Of a DNA stretch of 64,000 bases, positions 1-9,100 are shown piece by piece. Below the pieces are notes generated by a model that saw nothing but the letters and a program-made list of their open reading frames with translations, searched no databases and was not told the origin of the DNA. The number at the start of each line of letters is the position of its first letter. Position 1 is the first letter of the stretch. Origin of the DNA: an uncultured Christensenellaceae bacterium (GTDB lineage: Bacteria > Bacillota > Clostridia > Christensenellales > Borkfalkiaceae); the NCBI GenBank assembly GCA_910586985.1, contig CAJUKK010000010.1, forward strand, positions 1-64,000, read 5' to 3'. A program made the translations under genes and the position numbers.

Positions 1-25
1 TAGGGCTATGCCCGAAAATGAAATA

Positions 26-54
26 CCACCCGCTATGCGGGTGGATTATTATTT
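26..54 (+). terminator. Hairpin, probable terminator of an upstream gene
   Basis: An 8-bp stem (26-33 with 37-44) and a 3-nt loop are followed by an AT-rich stretch. The gene it would end lies outside the window. The T-run is interrupted, so it may be weak. Confidence 0.5.
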
Positions 55-135
55 TATGTAAAGACGTAAATATTCTTCTTAAAAATCAGATAAGTGTTAT
101 TATCAAAACATAAAATTTTGCCCATACTATAAGAT

Positions 136-945
136 ATGAAAAAGGAAGGGGTCTTGCAAAAAGTATGGCATAAAGGGAGGCGGGGATGGCAAGTTCTCGC
201 CGCGCATAAGTTTACGACAATTGCCGGAACACTTGTTTTTTTTCTGATTATGTCGTTTGTTCCTCTCACGTTCTGGCTTGCCCTGCTTGCGGGAAGTACG
301 GGAATCAATACCGATGCATTGCTTGATCTCGAGTTGTTCGGCTGGGCGCGGGAACTTCTCGCCTTTTTTAAAAACAATGCCGAGGGGGCAACAGTAGGGG
401 TAAGCGTTCTTTTTCTTGCAACAACCCTTTGGTCGAGTACGGGATTTTTTTATCATCTGCGCCGCAGCGGTGAAATAATTTATGATTATGCGCGAAATAA
501 ACAGGGGTGGCGCGTACGGCTTTCCGCTGCTCTGCTTACTTTTCTGGTTGTACTTTACCTCGCCGTTGCAGGTGCGGTGCTTGTGTTCGTGAGTATGTAT
601 ACGCGGTTTCTTCCCCGACTGGTTTCCGCTCCCGTCCTGTATTCGCTTTTACTCGTGTTCGGCTTTTTTGCCGCATGGATTTTAAATATTTACGTCTGTC
701 CTTACCGCTGTAATCCGATGGAAGTTGCGCTCGGCAGTTTTTTTACGTCTTTGGCATGGCTCTTCGCTTCCGCGGTATTTGCAGTTTATCTTTCCTTTTC
801 AAACCCCGAAAAATTGTACGGCGCACTCTCCGTTTTTATCGTATTTCTTTTATGGCTCTATTGGCTGATGATCTGTTTTACAGCGGGCGTTATATACAAT
901 TGCCGCGGGCTTGAGAAGGGACAACTCGAACATAAAATGTTATAA
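136..945 (+). CDS. YihY/BrkB family inner-membrane protein
   Basis: A 269-residue polytopic membrane protein of the YihY/virulence factor BrkB family, whose exact function is not established. About six hydrophobic segments are visible (near residues 30-52, 92-112, 135-160, 175-195, 207-230 and 232-255), and the short basic N-terminus is typical of the family. The ATG at 136 has no Shine-Dalgarno sequence. A possible -10 (TACTAT, 125-130) sits 5 nt before it, so the transcript may be leaderless, but the -35 is poor. The gene stands alone: a terminator follows and the next operon has its own promoter. Confidence 0.85.
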   Translation: MKKEGVLQKVWHKGRRGWQVLAAHKFTTIAGTLVFFLIMSFVPLTFWLALLAGSTGINTDALLDLELFGWARELLAFFKNNAEGATVGVSVLFLATTLWSSTGFFYHLRRSGEIIYDYARNKQGWRVRLSAALLTFLVVLYLAVAGAVLVFVSMYTRFLPRLVSAPVLYSLLLVFGFFAAWILNIYVCPYRCNPMEVALGSFFTSLAWLFASAVFAVYLSFSNPEKLYGALSVFIVFLLWLYWLMICFTAGVIYNCRGLEKGQLEHKML

Positions 946-991
946 ATTTAATTTAAAAATATTTAGCGTATGAAAAAAGTCAAAAAAGGCG

Positions 992-1029
992 ACCGCCCTC
1001 CATTTTTTTAAAATGGAGGGCGGTTTTTT
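992..1029 (+). terminator. Rho-independent terminator of the YihY gene
   Basis: A strong GC-rich stem (arms about 992-1004 and 1011-1025) ends in a run of six T. It separates the YihY gene from the lipoprotein/transporter operon. Confidence 0.9.
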
Positions 1030-1119
1030 CCATATATTGGTGTTTTTATGCTCATTTGTGACTGTTTCTGCTTGAAAGTATGCCCAGAAAAGTTTATTTT
1101 TCAATAATACGATTAACTA

Positions 1120-1147
1120 TTGATACCCCCCCCTAGTATGCTATAAT
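1120..1147 (+). promoter_or_regulatory. Sigma-A promoter with a C8 tract in its spacer
   Basis: The -35 is TTGATA (1120-1125) and the -10 is TATAAT (1142-1147), extended by TG at 1139-1140. The spacer is 16 bp and contains eight consecutive C (1126-1133). One added C would give the ideal 17 bp. It drives the transporter/lipoprotein operon starting at 1175; the ribosome binding site AAGGGG lies about 9 nt before that ATG. The whole promoter and leader is echoed at 12,958-13,016. Confidence 0.85.
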
Positions 1148-1174
1148 AAAGCAAATTCAAAAGGGGTTAACAAA

Positions 1175-2884
1175 ATGATCAAAAAATTTGCGGCATTAAC
1201 AATTTCGGCGTTATGTATTTTCGCCGCGGCAGGTTGCGGCGAAAATACTCCCCCCGTCGACAATTCTGCATTGGATGCGGATATTCTCGCTTCGCTCGAG
1301 GAACAATACCATCCGGATATGGAAAACGTCCCTTCGCTCAGCGGGAAAATCGATGTGGAGATGATTCTCGGAAAGCTTGTTCCGGGGTGGGAAGCGGTTG
1401 CCAAAGCGTATATGGACATTCAGCCCGGAGTATACGTTACGATTGATAAAAACCAGTCTTCGGCATCCTATACCGAGAATTTAAAGAACGCGCTCAACAG
1501 TTCGAATTCCGATTGGGACATCGTACAGGGAAATTATCAAAATTCGCTCATTACGAGCAAGGGCGTAAATATGTATACATACGTTTCGCAAAAAAATGCG
1601 TATGCAGGGAAAGGAGCAAACGGCAAAGGAGTCTATTGGGACGAAGTTCTCTCCAAAGATGCTTATCAGACGGATAAATCGGGCAGCAATTCGAGCGTCT
1701 ATATTCTCAATTCCGAATTTCTTTCCACAGGTTGGTTCGTGCAGGAGGAGGCTTTTGATAAGGCGGTCGCACTTGGCTATAAAAATGCGGACGATAAAGC
1801 GGAAATGCCTGTGCAGTGGGACGACGTGATCAGTCTCAGCAGTTATATGCAGCAGGCGGGTTATACAAACCCTCTCGGAATTGCGGGCAATGCAGAGAGT
1901 ATCGGTTCCTCGCAATTCGCATGGCTGTTCCGCGTGTACGGCGATCAGTATTACCGCGAACTTACGCCGCTTCTCATGGCGCAAGAGGGAGATTACAACT
2001 ACGACGAAGACGTGAAATTTACGCTTAACGATACGGATACCCAGCCGGAAAGCAAATCGTCTTACGTAGTCAGCGCAGGGCGGCTCATGAATCTCATTCT
2101 CGATAAAACTTCGGAGAATTACAACGGTCCGACGAGCGCGCGTTATAAAGAATTTATCGGTCAGCTCGCCAAAATGAAGAACTATATCGGGAAGGATTTC
2201 AGCGCTCTCAGTCTGGATCAGGTGCGCAGTCAGTTCCAATATCAGAGTCAGGGCGCGGCGTCTCCGCAGATTCTTCTCGATTATTCCGGATACTATCTGA
2301 CGCACACGGCGGACGCGACTTCCAAAGGTACGGTGAGCTATTTCGATTATCCGTATATGACGGGTGAGAACGTCAACTTCCATTTTGTGCGCGACGTCGG
2401 CGGCAACGGCGGATATCTTTCCATTGTCGATCACGGTAAGGAACAAAACGATCTCAATCTGGATTTTATCAAATTTTTTATGTCTCCCTACGGGCAGTCG
2501 GTGTATTACGGGGCGTTGCAAAAAAATTCGGTTGCACCCGATGGACTTTCGACCGTGCGCAACGGTCAGGGAAAGACGATATTCGCCGTTCCGTCGGCAT
2601 GGGAATCGTTTTTTGCAAACGAGACGCTCACCTATAACGGACTGTGCGACATGAGCCAGTTTACGAACAATCTTATCTATCACTTTAACGGAAACCCTAC
2701 AACGATCAGCAAGAATAAAGAGTTCGTATGGTACTTGTTCGACGGTACATACAGCGTAGACAAATACGCGGACGAATGGTATCAGGTTCTCTTCGACGCT
2801 TATCAATTGCGCTGTACGCAGGAAGGTTGGAGAGCGAATATGTATCAGACTCCCTCTCAGAATCCGTCGGCGTCGGTCGGTTAA
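1175..2884 (+). CDS. ABC transporter extracellular solute-binding lipoprotein (carbohydrate type)
   Basis: This is the substrate-capture lipoprotein of a carbohydrate-type ABC importer, 569 residues, anchored outside the membrane. The N-terminus shows a lipoprotein signal with lipobox A-A-G-C (Cys21). The rest has the general character of family-1 solute-binding proteins: many aromatic residues and a late tract resembling the hinge/C-lobe. It heads an operon, with the two permease genes immediately downstream at 2912 and 5225, which is the usual order for sugar importers. The substrate cannot be told from the sequence. The start is fixed by AAGGGG before the ATG and by the signal peptide. The promoter contains a poly-C tract, so expression may be variable. 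Confidence 0.85.
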   Translation: MIKKFAALTISALCIFAAAGCGENTPPVDNSALDADILASLEEQYHPDMENVPSLSGKIDVEMILGKLVPGWEAVAKAYMDIQPGVYVTIDKNQSSASYTENLKNALNSSNSDWDIVQGNYQNSLITSKGVNMYTYVSQKNAYAGKGANGKGVYWDEVLSKDAYQTDKSGSNSSVYILNSEFLSTGWFVQEEAFDKAVALGYKNADDKAEMPVQWDDVISLSSYMQQAGYTNPLGIAGNAESIGSSQFAWLFRVYGDQYYRELTPLLMAQEGDYNYDEDVKFTLNDTDTQPESKSSYVVSAGRLMNLILDKTSENYNGPTSARYKEFIGQLAKMKNYIGKDFSALSLDQVRSQFQYQSQGAASPQILLDYSGYYLTHTADATSKGTVSYFDYPYMTGENVNFHFVRDVGGNGGYLSIVDHGKEQNDLNLDFIKFFMSPYGQSVYYGALQKNSVAPDGLSTVRNGQGKTIFAVPSAWESFFANETLTYNGLCDMSQFTNNLIYHFNGNPTTISKNKEFVWYLFDGTYSVDKYADEWYQVLFDAYQLRCTQEGWRANMYQTPSQNPSASVG

Positions 2885-2911
2885 GCGCGGAGCGGTGAGA
2901 GAGGAGAAAAT

Positions 2912-5206
2912 ATGAAATTTCAGGACATTAAGCGATCGATTAAAAACAAGTTTGAAAGCGCATGGGCAAATCGTGCGGTATTAAAAAAATTTTATCAGAC
3001 AAAACAGGGGATCGCCGCGATTGCGGCAACCGTGCTCGCGCTTGCCTTGCTCATTACCGTCATTGTGATGAGCGCCGTTATACCAAGCGGCGTGCGGCTC
3101 GCTCCTTCGGAAGGCGGCGCATACACGCGGGTCGCTTCGTCAAAGTACAATCACGGCGTGTATTATTCGGACGATAAAGGTAATTTGTACCGCTCGGACG
3201 ACGAAGGCAATCCGCTCTATTCAAGCCTCGTCGCGGAGGGTGAAAACGTCTATTTAAACGACATTATGACCGATCCGAATACCGAATATCTGTTTTGCGA
3301 GGATATCAACAACGTTGTTTACGTATTGGAGGATACGGGCGCGGAGTTTCGGTTGGTGTGCAAATCCACAAGCAATATCGCGCTTGAAAAAATGCTCGCC
3401 GATGAGCATTATATCTATCTCGTAAAAAAGACGGGTAAGGCGATTTCTTTGGAAAAGCACGAAAAGAGCGTGTTCGAAAACGGTTTCCCCGAGGCGAAAA
3501 ACGCGGTGTCGCGCGGAACGCTTTACGAAGTGAGCGTTCGCTCGGGCGAAGTTTCGCTCGAGCCTGCCAACGAACCCCGTCCCGTCGGTTACGGAATCGA
3601 CGACGGATATCTGTATATATTCTGCGCGGCGGGTCGTATCTTTAAAATCAATACCGATTTCGCCGGACTAAAGCAGGTGAACGCTTGGGTAAACGACGAT
3701 ATCTTAACGATTGACGAGAGCGAGTTTGATAAGGACGCATATTTCGTTTTCGGTTCGATGTTGTCGCTTTGCGGGGCGGAATATCACGAAGGACAAAAGA
3801 CGTTTTATATGCTCGATACTTCCGCCAACATATATGCGTGCACGGGCGACGTATTCGATTATCGCAACAGCGAACGCGGCGTGCTTGATTATTCCGAATA
3901 TTTAAAGGCGGAAATTTCGTTTGAGAGCGGTTACGGCCCGATTAACCGCAATAACGACAACAGTTCTTCACGCAATACGCCGCCCATGTATTTGCACGAG
4001 GAATCAAACAGACTGCTTATCTTTTTTACGAGCAGTAACCGCGTCTGCGGGTTTGACGTTTCGGACGGAGTGGACAGATTGTTTGACAGTGCGCTCGAAT
4101 ACAATATCCGCGCGGTCGCGTACAACGGGGACGGAACGCAGCTCTTCCTTTGCTTTACGGACAACGACAACATTACCTTCAACCTTTCGGTCAGCAGTCC
4201 GAATATCTATATGAAAGGCGTATACAAAACGCTTGCTACCGTGTTCTTTGTGCTTGGCGCGTTGCTTGTTGTAACGGCGGGAATTTTGATCGGTTGTACG
4301 TTTAAGAGCGGTTTTGCGGATCAGACAAAGGTCGTATTAAAAGACCTCGTCAAGCAGAAATGGGTATACGTTATTCTCGCATGTTCGCTTGCGCTACTGT
4401 TCATATTTTGTTATTATCCGGCGATTTCGTCTATTGCGCTTTCTTTCACCGATTATACGGGCGCAAATCCGTCGAAACAGTGGAATAATTTTAAAAACTA
4501 CGTGACGATCTTCACGAGTATGGAAGCGATCCGTTCGTTCGGAAATATGCTGATATTCCTGCTGGCGGACATTGTAACGGCTATCGTTCCGCCGCTCATG
4601 TTTGCGTTTTGTCTTTCGATTATCCGATCCAAGGCATATTCTAAAACGGCGCGCGTGCTTCTGTTTTTGCCGACGATCCTGCCGAGTATGGCAACGACGC
4701 TCATCTGGAAATTCGGTATCTTCGGTTCGAGCGGCGCGCTCAACACCGTGGTTCGGTGGCTTACGGGCAATTCGGATATAACGGTCAATTTCCTGTTTAA
4801 TAACTCGTGGTCGCTGCCGTCGCTTATCTTTATGGGTTTCCCGTGGGTGGGGTCGTATCTCATATTCTACGGCGCCATGATGAATATTCCGTCCTCTTAC
4901 TTCGAGGCGGCGGAACTTGAAGGATGCGGACTGTTTAAGCGATTCTTTAAGATAGACATTCCCCTGATTACCGCACAGATTAAATACGTGTTTATTATGT
5001 CGTTTATTGCGTCGGTGCAGAACTTCGGCCGCGTATACACGCTTACGGGCGGCGCGTACGGGACGGATATTCCCATCAACCGCATGTATTCTTACTTGCT
5101 TGCGCAGGACTACGGACTTGCGGCGGCATACGCAACGATATTGTTCCTGTTCCTGTTGATCGCAACGGTGTTTAATCTCCGTATGCAGACGGTGGAAAGA
5201 GAGTAA
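2912..5206 (+). CDS. Sugar ABC transporter permease (MalF type) with large N-terminal ectodomain
   Basis: First membrane subunit of the importer, 764 residues against about 290-320 for a standard permease. One membrane segment (about 33-58) is followed by some 370 residues predicted outside the cell, with repeated short aromatic strands suggesting a beta-propeller-like fold. Membrane segments resume at about 440-465 and 488-512 and lead into a normal binding-protein-dependent permease domain. The EAA loop for ATPase contact is visible near residues 663-685 (FEAAELEGCG, then the IDIPL end). E. coli MalF also has a large outside domain (P2), but inserted between later helices, so this layout is different. 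The gene starts 28 nt after the solute-binding gene behind GAGAGGAGA. Confidence 0.85.
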   Translation: MKFQDIKRSIKNKFESAWANRAVLKKFYQTKQGIAAIAATVLALALLITVIVMSAVIPSGVRLAPSEGGAYTRVASSKYNHGVYYSDDKGNLYRSDDEGNPLYSSLVAEGENVYLNDIMTDPNTEYLFCEDINNVVYVLEDTGAEFRLVCKSTSNIALEKMLADEHYIYLVKKTGKAISLEKHEKSVFENGFPEAKNAVSRGTLYEVSVRSGEVSLEPANEPRPVGYGIDDGYLYIFCAAGRIFKINTDFAGLKQVNAWVNDDILTIDESEFDKDAYFVFGSMLSLCGAEYHEGQKTFYMLDTSANIYACTGDVFDYRNSERGVLDYSEYLKAEISFESGYGPINRNNDNSSSRNTPPMYLHEESNRLLIFFTSSNRVCGFDVSDGVDRLFDSALEYNIRAVAYNGDGTQLFLCFTDNDNITFNLSVSSPNIYMKGVYKTLATVFFVLGALLVVTAGILIGCTFKSGFADQTKVVLKDLVKQKWVYVILACSLALLFIFCYYPAISSIALSFTDYTGANPSKQWNNFKNYVTIFTSMEAIRSFGNMLIFLLADIVTAIVPPLMFAFCLSIIRSKAYSKTARVLLFLPTILPSMATTLIWKFGIFGSSGALNTVVRWLTGNSDITVNFLFNNSWSLPSLIFMGFPWVGSYLIFYGAMMNIPSSYFEAAELEGCGLFKRFFKIDIPLITAQIKYVFIMSFIASVQNFGRVYTLTGGAYGTDIPINRMYSYLLAQDYGLAAAYATILFLFLLIATVFNLRMQTVERE

Positions 5207-5224
5207 GGAGAGGAGGTGAAAATT

Positions 5225-6157
5225 ATGGAAACAAACGAAAGAGTTCTTCACGATACTCCCATAGAACAGATTGCTCCCTCTCCCAAGAGAAGGAGATTCA
5301 AGCATACGAGACTGCGTTCGCAGGACAAGCTGCCCGTTCAGATTACCTTTTATGTGTACATCGGCATAATGGTTGTATTCAGCATGATTCCGCTGTATAT
5401 CACCATCCTTAACAGCTTAAAAACAAATTCGCAGGTTGCGGCAAGTATATTTTCGTTGCCGACGTTTACGGAGATTTTCGCCAATATTGCCGTAAACTTT
5501 GCAAACGCGTGGAACATTATCATACGGTATATGCTCAACTCGGTAGCCGTTTCGTTCGTATCTGCGATTCTCAATGTGTTTATTGCGTCGGTGCTTGCCT
5601 ATCTCTTCGTACGCAAACGTTTTATTGCAAAAGAATTTATTTTCACGCTGTATATTTTGATATTGCTCATTCCGTCGATATTGGGAATGTCTACGCTATA
5701 TCCCATGATGGCGGATACGTTCGGACTCAAAAACAATTACCTTGCCGTGTGGCTGCCCGTAATTGCGGGAGGACAGGCGGGCGCATTGTTCCTTTTCCGT
5801 ACCTTCTTCGGCTCCCATCCGACTGCGGTGTACGAAAGCGCAATGCTTGACGGCGCAAACGACGTGCAGATTTATTTCTACTTTACCGTACCGTTTGCAT
5901 TGCCGATTATTCTTTTAAACTTTGTTTCGACGTTCAGCGGACAATACAACGATTATCTGTGGACAAGTTTGATTCTGGAAGGAGACATGCTCACGCTTAC
6001 GCCCGTGTTGTTCGCCCGTTCGGCAGAGTTTAATTCTACGCAGCAGGCTGTCGGATATGCGGCTTATCTGATTGCGTCGATCCCGCTCATCTTTGTAACG
6101 GCGCTCAGTCTTGAAAAGTTCCAGAGCGGAGATTTTGCTGCAGGACTTAAATTATAA
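5225..6157 (+). CDS. Sugar ABC transporter permease (MalG type)
   Basis: Second membrane subunit of the importer, 310 residues, partner of the MalF-type subunit just upstream. About six membrane segments and an EAA loop (YESAMLDGAND followed by FTVPFALP) mark it as a carbohydrate permease of the CUT1 group. An in-frame GTG at 5216 would add three residues but overlaps the ribosome binding site. The AGGAGG at 5211-5216 is 8 nt before the ATG at 5225, so that ATG is preferred. No ATP-binding subunit follows. CUT1 importers in this group often share one ATPase encoded elsewhere (MsmK/UgpC type); that it does so here is inference. Confidence 0.88.
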   Translation: METNERVLHDTPIEQIAPSPKRRRFKHTRLRSQDKLPVQITFYVYIGIMVVFSMIPLYITILNSLKTNSQVAASIFSLPTFTEIFANIAVNFANAWNIIIRYMLNSVAVSFVSAILNVFIASVLAYLFVRKRFIAKEFIFTLYILILLIPSILGMSTLYPMMADTFGLKNNYLAVWLPVIAGGQAGALFLFRTFFGSHPTAVYESAMLDGANDVQIYFYFTVPFALPIILLNFVSTFSGQYNDYLWTSLILEGDMLTLTPVLFARSAEFNSTQQAVGYAAYLIASIPLIFVTALSLEKFQSGDFAAGLKL

Positions 6158-6275
6158 AAGGGGAAGGAGGAAGTAAAATTCTAAACGATAAAACGAGTAA
6201 CTTAAATGCGAAGCGTGCATTGAGCAAAAAAATTCGGAGGCTCAGTGAGAGAAATCTATACCATTGGAGGAAATT

Positions 6276-7883
6276 ATGAGATCTACAAAACTTACGAAAC
6301 TTTCTGCTATTCTGCTCGGGGCGTCGCTCACGGCGGGAGTTCTCGGAATTGCCTGCGCGTGCGGAGACACGCACGATCATACCTTTGCCGACGGGTGGAC
6401 CAAGACGGAGACAGAGCACTACTATGCTGCAACTTGCGAGCACGAAAATGAGAAAAAGGACGTCGGCGGACACGATACGAAGGGCACAAACGGCGCTTGC
6501 TCCGTCTGCGGATATATAAAAACGCCTGTTTCTTCGTTCGCCTATGAGGAAGTGACCGGCGGCATCGAAATCATAGCGTATACGGGTGATCCGATGGATG
6601 AGATCACCGTTCCAGCTAATTACGACGGTAAAAAAGTTGTCTCGATTGCGGACGGTACGTTTAGCATTCTCAACGAGGAGACGGACGCAAAACTCGATTC
6701 TTTAAAACAAATTAAAAAAATTACCGTGGAAAACGGTATAACGGAGATTGGGAAAGAGAACTTTGTGCGCATGGCATCTTTGACAGAGGTTTCAACCCCC
6801 GAATCCGTCACGGCGTTCGGCGGCTCGTGTTTTTATCATTGTCCGGCGCTCACAAAGGTTGTTATCGCAAAGGGCGCGGTGACTATTTCCGAAAACTCTT
6901 TCGTCAACTGCAATAAACTTGCAAATATTACGCTCCCCGCAGATTTGGCGGTTAGCAAGGCGGTGGCGTTTAAAAACCTTGCGTCCTCGCTCACGATTAC
7001 ATACGGCGGCAGCGACATGATGTTCCGTATTTTTACAAACTTGTACAATTGGGAATCGGGTGCGACGGCGACGGTCGTTCCCTACGGCGGACAGCAAGTT
7101 ACGACGGCGAAAGCGGGCGGATTCGAGTATATGCTCAACGCGGACGGCAATTCGTATACAATCATATCTTTGACGAAGGATATTATCTCTGCGGATTCTA
7201 CCGAAATTTATCTACCTACGACTTACAACGAAAAGAACGTGACGGCGATCGACAGCGGCGTATTCAATATAAACGCCTATACGGACGAGGAGCTCATTGC
7301 CTATCTTGATACGGTTACTGCGATCGACGTAAACAGCGCGTTTAAAGCGAAAGATACGCACATTACGAGTATCGGCAACTACAATTTTGTCGGCTTAAAG
7401 TCTCTTACAAGATTGACGCTCCCCGCAGAGATCGAGAACGAGACGCTCATCGGTTGTTTCTGTAGCGTTCCTCTTCGCGGACAGATCAGAATCCCGCGCG
7501 GCGTTAAAGTATTGCAGGAATGCATGAACTTCCCCGGGGATAGTTTCTTCTGCGGCGCACCCGGAACGAGTACAGTTCCGTTCTCTTTGGTTTTGCCCGC
7601 GTCGTTTGAAAAGTTTGAACACAGCTGGCAGTTCAACGACAAGGCGGACGGACAATGCGCGTTTACCATCTTGATGGATACGGAAGAAGCGGAGGCGGTA
7701 GAGGCGTTCAACGCATGGAACGAGGCGAGTACGTATTATAACGGAGCGATGAAGGATTTCTTGGCTACGTTTGTCGCTGCGCAATTCGTTCACGGGAAAG
7801 ACAATCCGTTTGCCGCTGCGGGGTGGCAGGAATTGGGTTTCCTGTATAACTCTTATGACGAAGTTGTCAATGACGGATATTAA
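6276..7883 (+). CDS. Lipoprotein with BspA-type leucine-rich repeats
   Basis: A secreted lipoprotein of 535 residues. The signal peptide ends in Cys27 or Cys29 (sequence GIACACG). Next comes a short Cys/His-rich segment (about 33-85) ending in an ACSVCGY motif, a small unit often seen at the N-terminus of gut Firmicutes surface proteins. From about 90 onward there are irregular leucine-rich repeats of the LRR_5/BspA type, recognised by repeats such as NGITEIGKENFVRM and TSIGNYNFVGLKSLT. Such proteins sit on the cell surface and usually bind host or polysaccharide ligands. An upstream TTG (6264) overlaps the ribosome binding site, so the ATG at 6276 (GGAGG 5 nt before) is chosen. It lies 118 nt after the permease gene with no terminator seen, so it is likely co-transcribed. 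Confidence 0.85.
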   Translation: MRSTKLTKLSAILLGASLTAGVLGIACACGDTHDHTFADGWTKTETEHYYAATCEHENEKKDVGGHDTKGTNGACSVCGYIKTPVSSFAYEEVTGGIEIIAYTGDPMDEITVPANYDGKKVVSIADGTFSILNEETDAKLDSLKQIKKITVENGITEIGKENFVRMASLTEVSTPESVTAFGGSCFYHCPALTKVVIAKGAVTISENSFVNCNKLANITLPADLAVSKAVAFKNLASSLTITYGGSDMMFRIFTNLYNWESGATATVVPYGGQQVTTAKAGGFEYMLNADGNSYTIISLTKDIISADSTEIYLPTTYNEKNVTAIDSGVFNINAYTDEELIAYLDTVTAIDVNSAFKAKDTHITSIGNYNFVGLKSLTRLTLPAEIENETLIGCFCSVPLRGQIRIPRGVKVLQECMNFPGDSFFCGAPGTSTVPFSLVLPASFEKFEHSWQFNDKADGQCAFTILMDTEEAEAVEAFNAWNEASTYYNGAMKDFLATFVAAQFVHGKDNPFAAAGWQELGFLYNSYDEVVNDGY

Positions 7884-7899
7884 TTGAGGGATTAAAAAA

Positions 7900-9090
7900 A
7901 TGAGAAGATTATTTAAAATATTTTCCGTTGCGTTTGCAACGATGATGCTCTGTATCTGTTTTGTTGCCTGCGGCGAGGAGAATGGACCGTTTACGGTCAC
8001 CTTCGACGCCAACCTTGAAGGCACGGGATTGACGCAAAGCGACGTTACCGCAGTCAAAGATCAGACGGTAGAGAAGGGTGAAAAGGCAAAGTCGGCGACG
8101 ATCGTTATTAAAACCGCCAATCCCGAAGGTTATGCGTTTCAATATTGGATGACGGAAAAGACAGGCAGTGAGGCATACGATTTTGAAACGCCCGTCACTT
8201 CTGATTTGACGCTCTATGCAAAATGGGCGAAACAACTCACGGTTACTTTTAAAGGTTTTGAAAACGACGTGGAACAAAAGGTATTTTCCGGCGGTAAGGC
8301 TGTGCGCGAGGATGCGGCGGCGGGATGGACGCACGTCGACGGATATTTTACCGACGAGGCGCGCACGCTGCCATACGACTTTAATACGCCTGTTACCTCC
8401 GATCTGACGCTCTATGTAAAAACGAGCGGAAAAGCGTTGTATGCGGATGCGATTATGGGGCTTGGGACAAGTTATGGCAATTCACAAAAGAAATTCGATC
8501 CCGATTCATATACCGCGCTCGGATTCAGCAAGGCAGAAGCGAGAGAAATGGCGGCGGATGAGACGAAACTTACGCTTGTCGGCGATAATTACGAAGATAA
8601 GTATGTGCGCGTCCACTTCGGCGCAAGCGAGAATACCGCATGGATTCATTCCTACACGGCGAACATGCATCTCAATACGCCTATCCTGACGGGAGATCGT
8701 GATGCGGATAAAATGACGATCACTTATAAAAATCTCGGACCTTGCAAGACACTTCGTTTTTACTACGTTGTCGGATATTACAATGAGGCGACGAGTGAAT
8801 GGACGCATTCGGGCAACGGCGGTTGGCAGGCGGGTATGCTTATCGATACGCCCGTTAAGAGCGGCATGAAAGAGACGGACGAATGGGCGACAGTCACGAT
8901 CGATCTTGTTGAGGGGACAAAGCGCGCAGACGGCTATTCCGAATGGGGTAATGCGCAGATGTTGCTCATTCCACGTTGGGAATTTATCGATGCTTCATTG
9001 ACGGAAGATAACGACGCAGGCAGACCCAAGGGGCGTAACCCGCACCTCGATAACGACGTTTTGTTAAAGAGCATCGTCTTCCACGCATAA
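7900..9090 (+). CDS. Lipoprotein with InlB-type repeats and unknown C-terminal domain
   Basis: A 396-residue lipoprotein: basic start, hydrophobic stretch, lipobox V-A-C (Cys25). Two InlB B-repeat (Flg_new) units are visible at about 31-110 and 112-175, each ending in a TSDLTLY motif; such repeats are beta-grasp surface modules. The remaining ~220 residues are rich in Trp and Tyr and look like a beta-sandwich, perhaps carbohydrate-binding, but I do not recognise the family. The gene follows the LRR lipoprotein by 16 nt and precedes the SGNH esterase by 10 nt, so all are in one operon. Confidence 0.8.
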   Translation: MRRLFKIFSVAFATMMLCICFVACGEENGPFTVTFDANLEGTGLTQSDVTAVKDQTVEKGEKAKSATIVIKTANPEGYAFQYWMTEKTGSEAYDFETPVTSDLTLYAKWAKQLTVTFKGFENDVEQKVFSGGKAVREDAAAGWTHVDGYFTDEARTLPYDFNTPVTSDLTLYVKTSGKALYADAIMGLGTSYGNSQKKFDPDSYTALGFSKAEAREMAADETKLTLVGDNYEDKYVRVHFGASENTAWIHSYTANMHLNTPILTGDRDADKMTITYKNLGPCKTLRFYYVVGYYNEATSEWTHSGNGGWQAGMLIDTPVKSGMKETDEWATVTIDLVEGTKRADGYSEWGNAQMLLIPRWEFIDASLTEDNDAGRPKGRNPHLDNDVLLKSIVFHA

Positions 9091-9100
9091 GGAGGAACGA

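Noticed and set aside
1481..2806. Long minus-strand open frame (441 codons) opposite the solute-binding gene
   Set aside because: It is the antisense shadow of a clear lipoprotein gene; composition is unlike a real protein (many Arg, Val, Ile, His) and it has no ribosome binding site.
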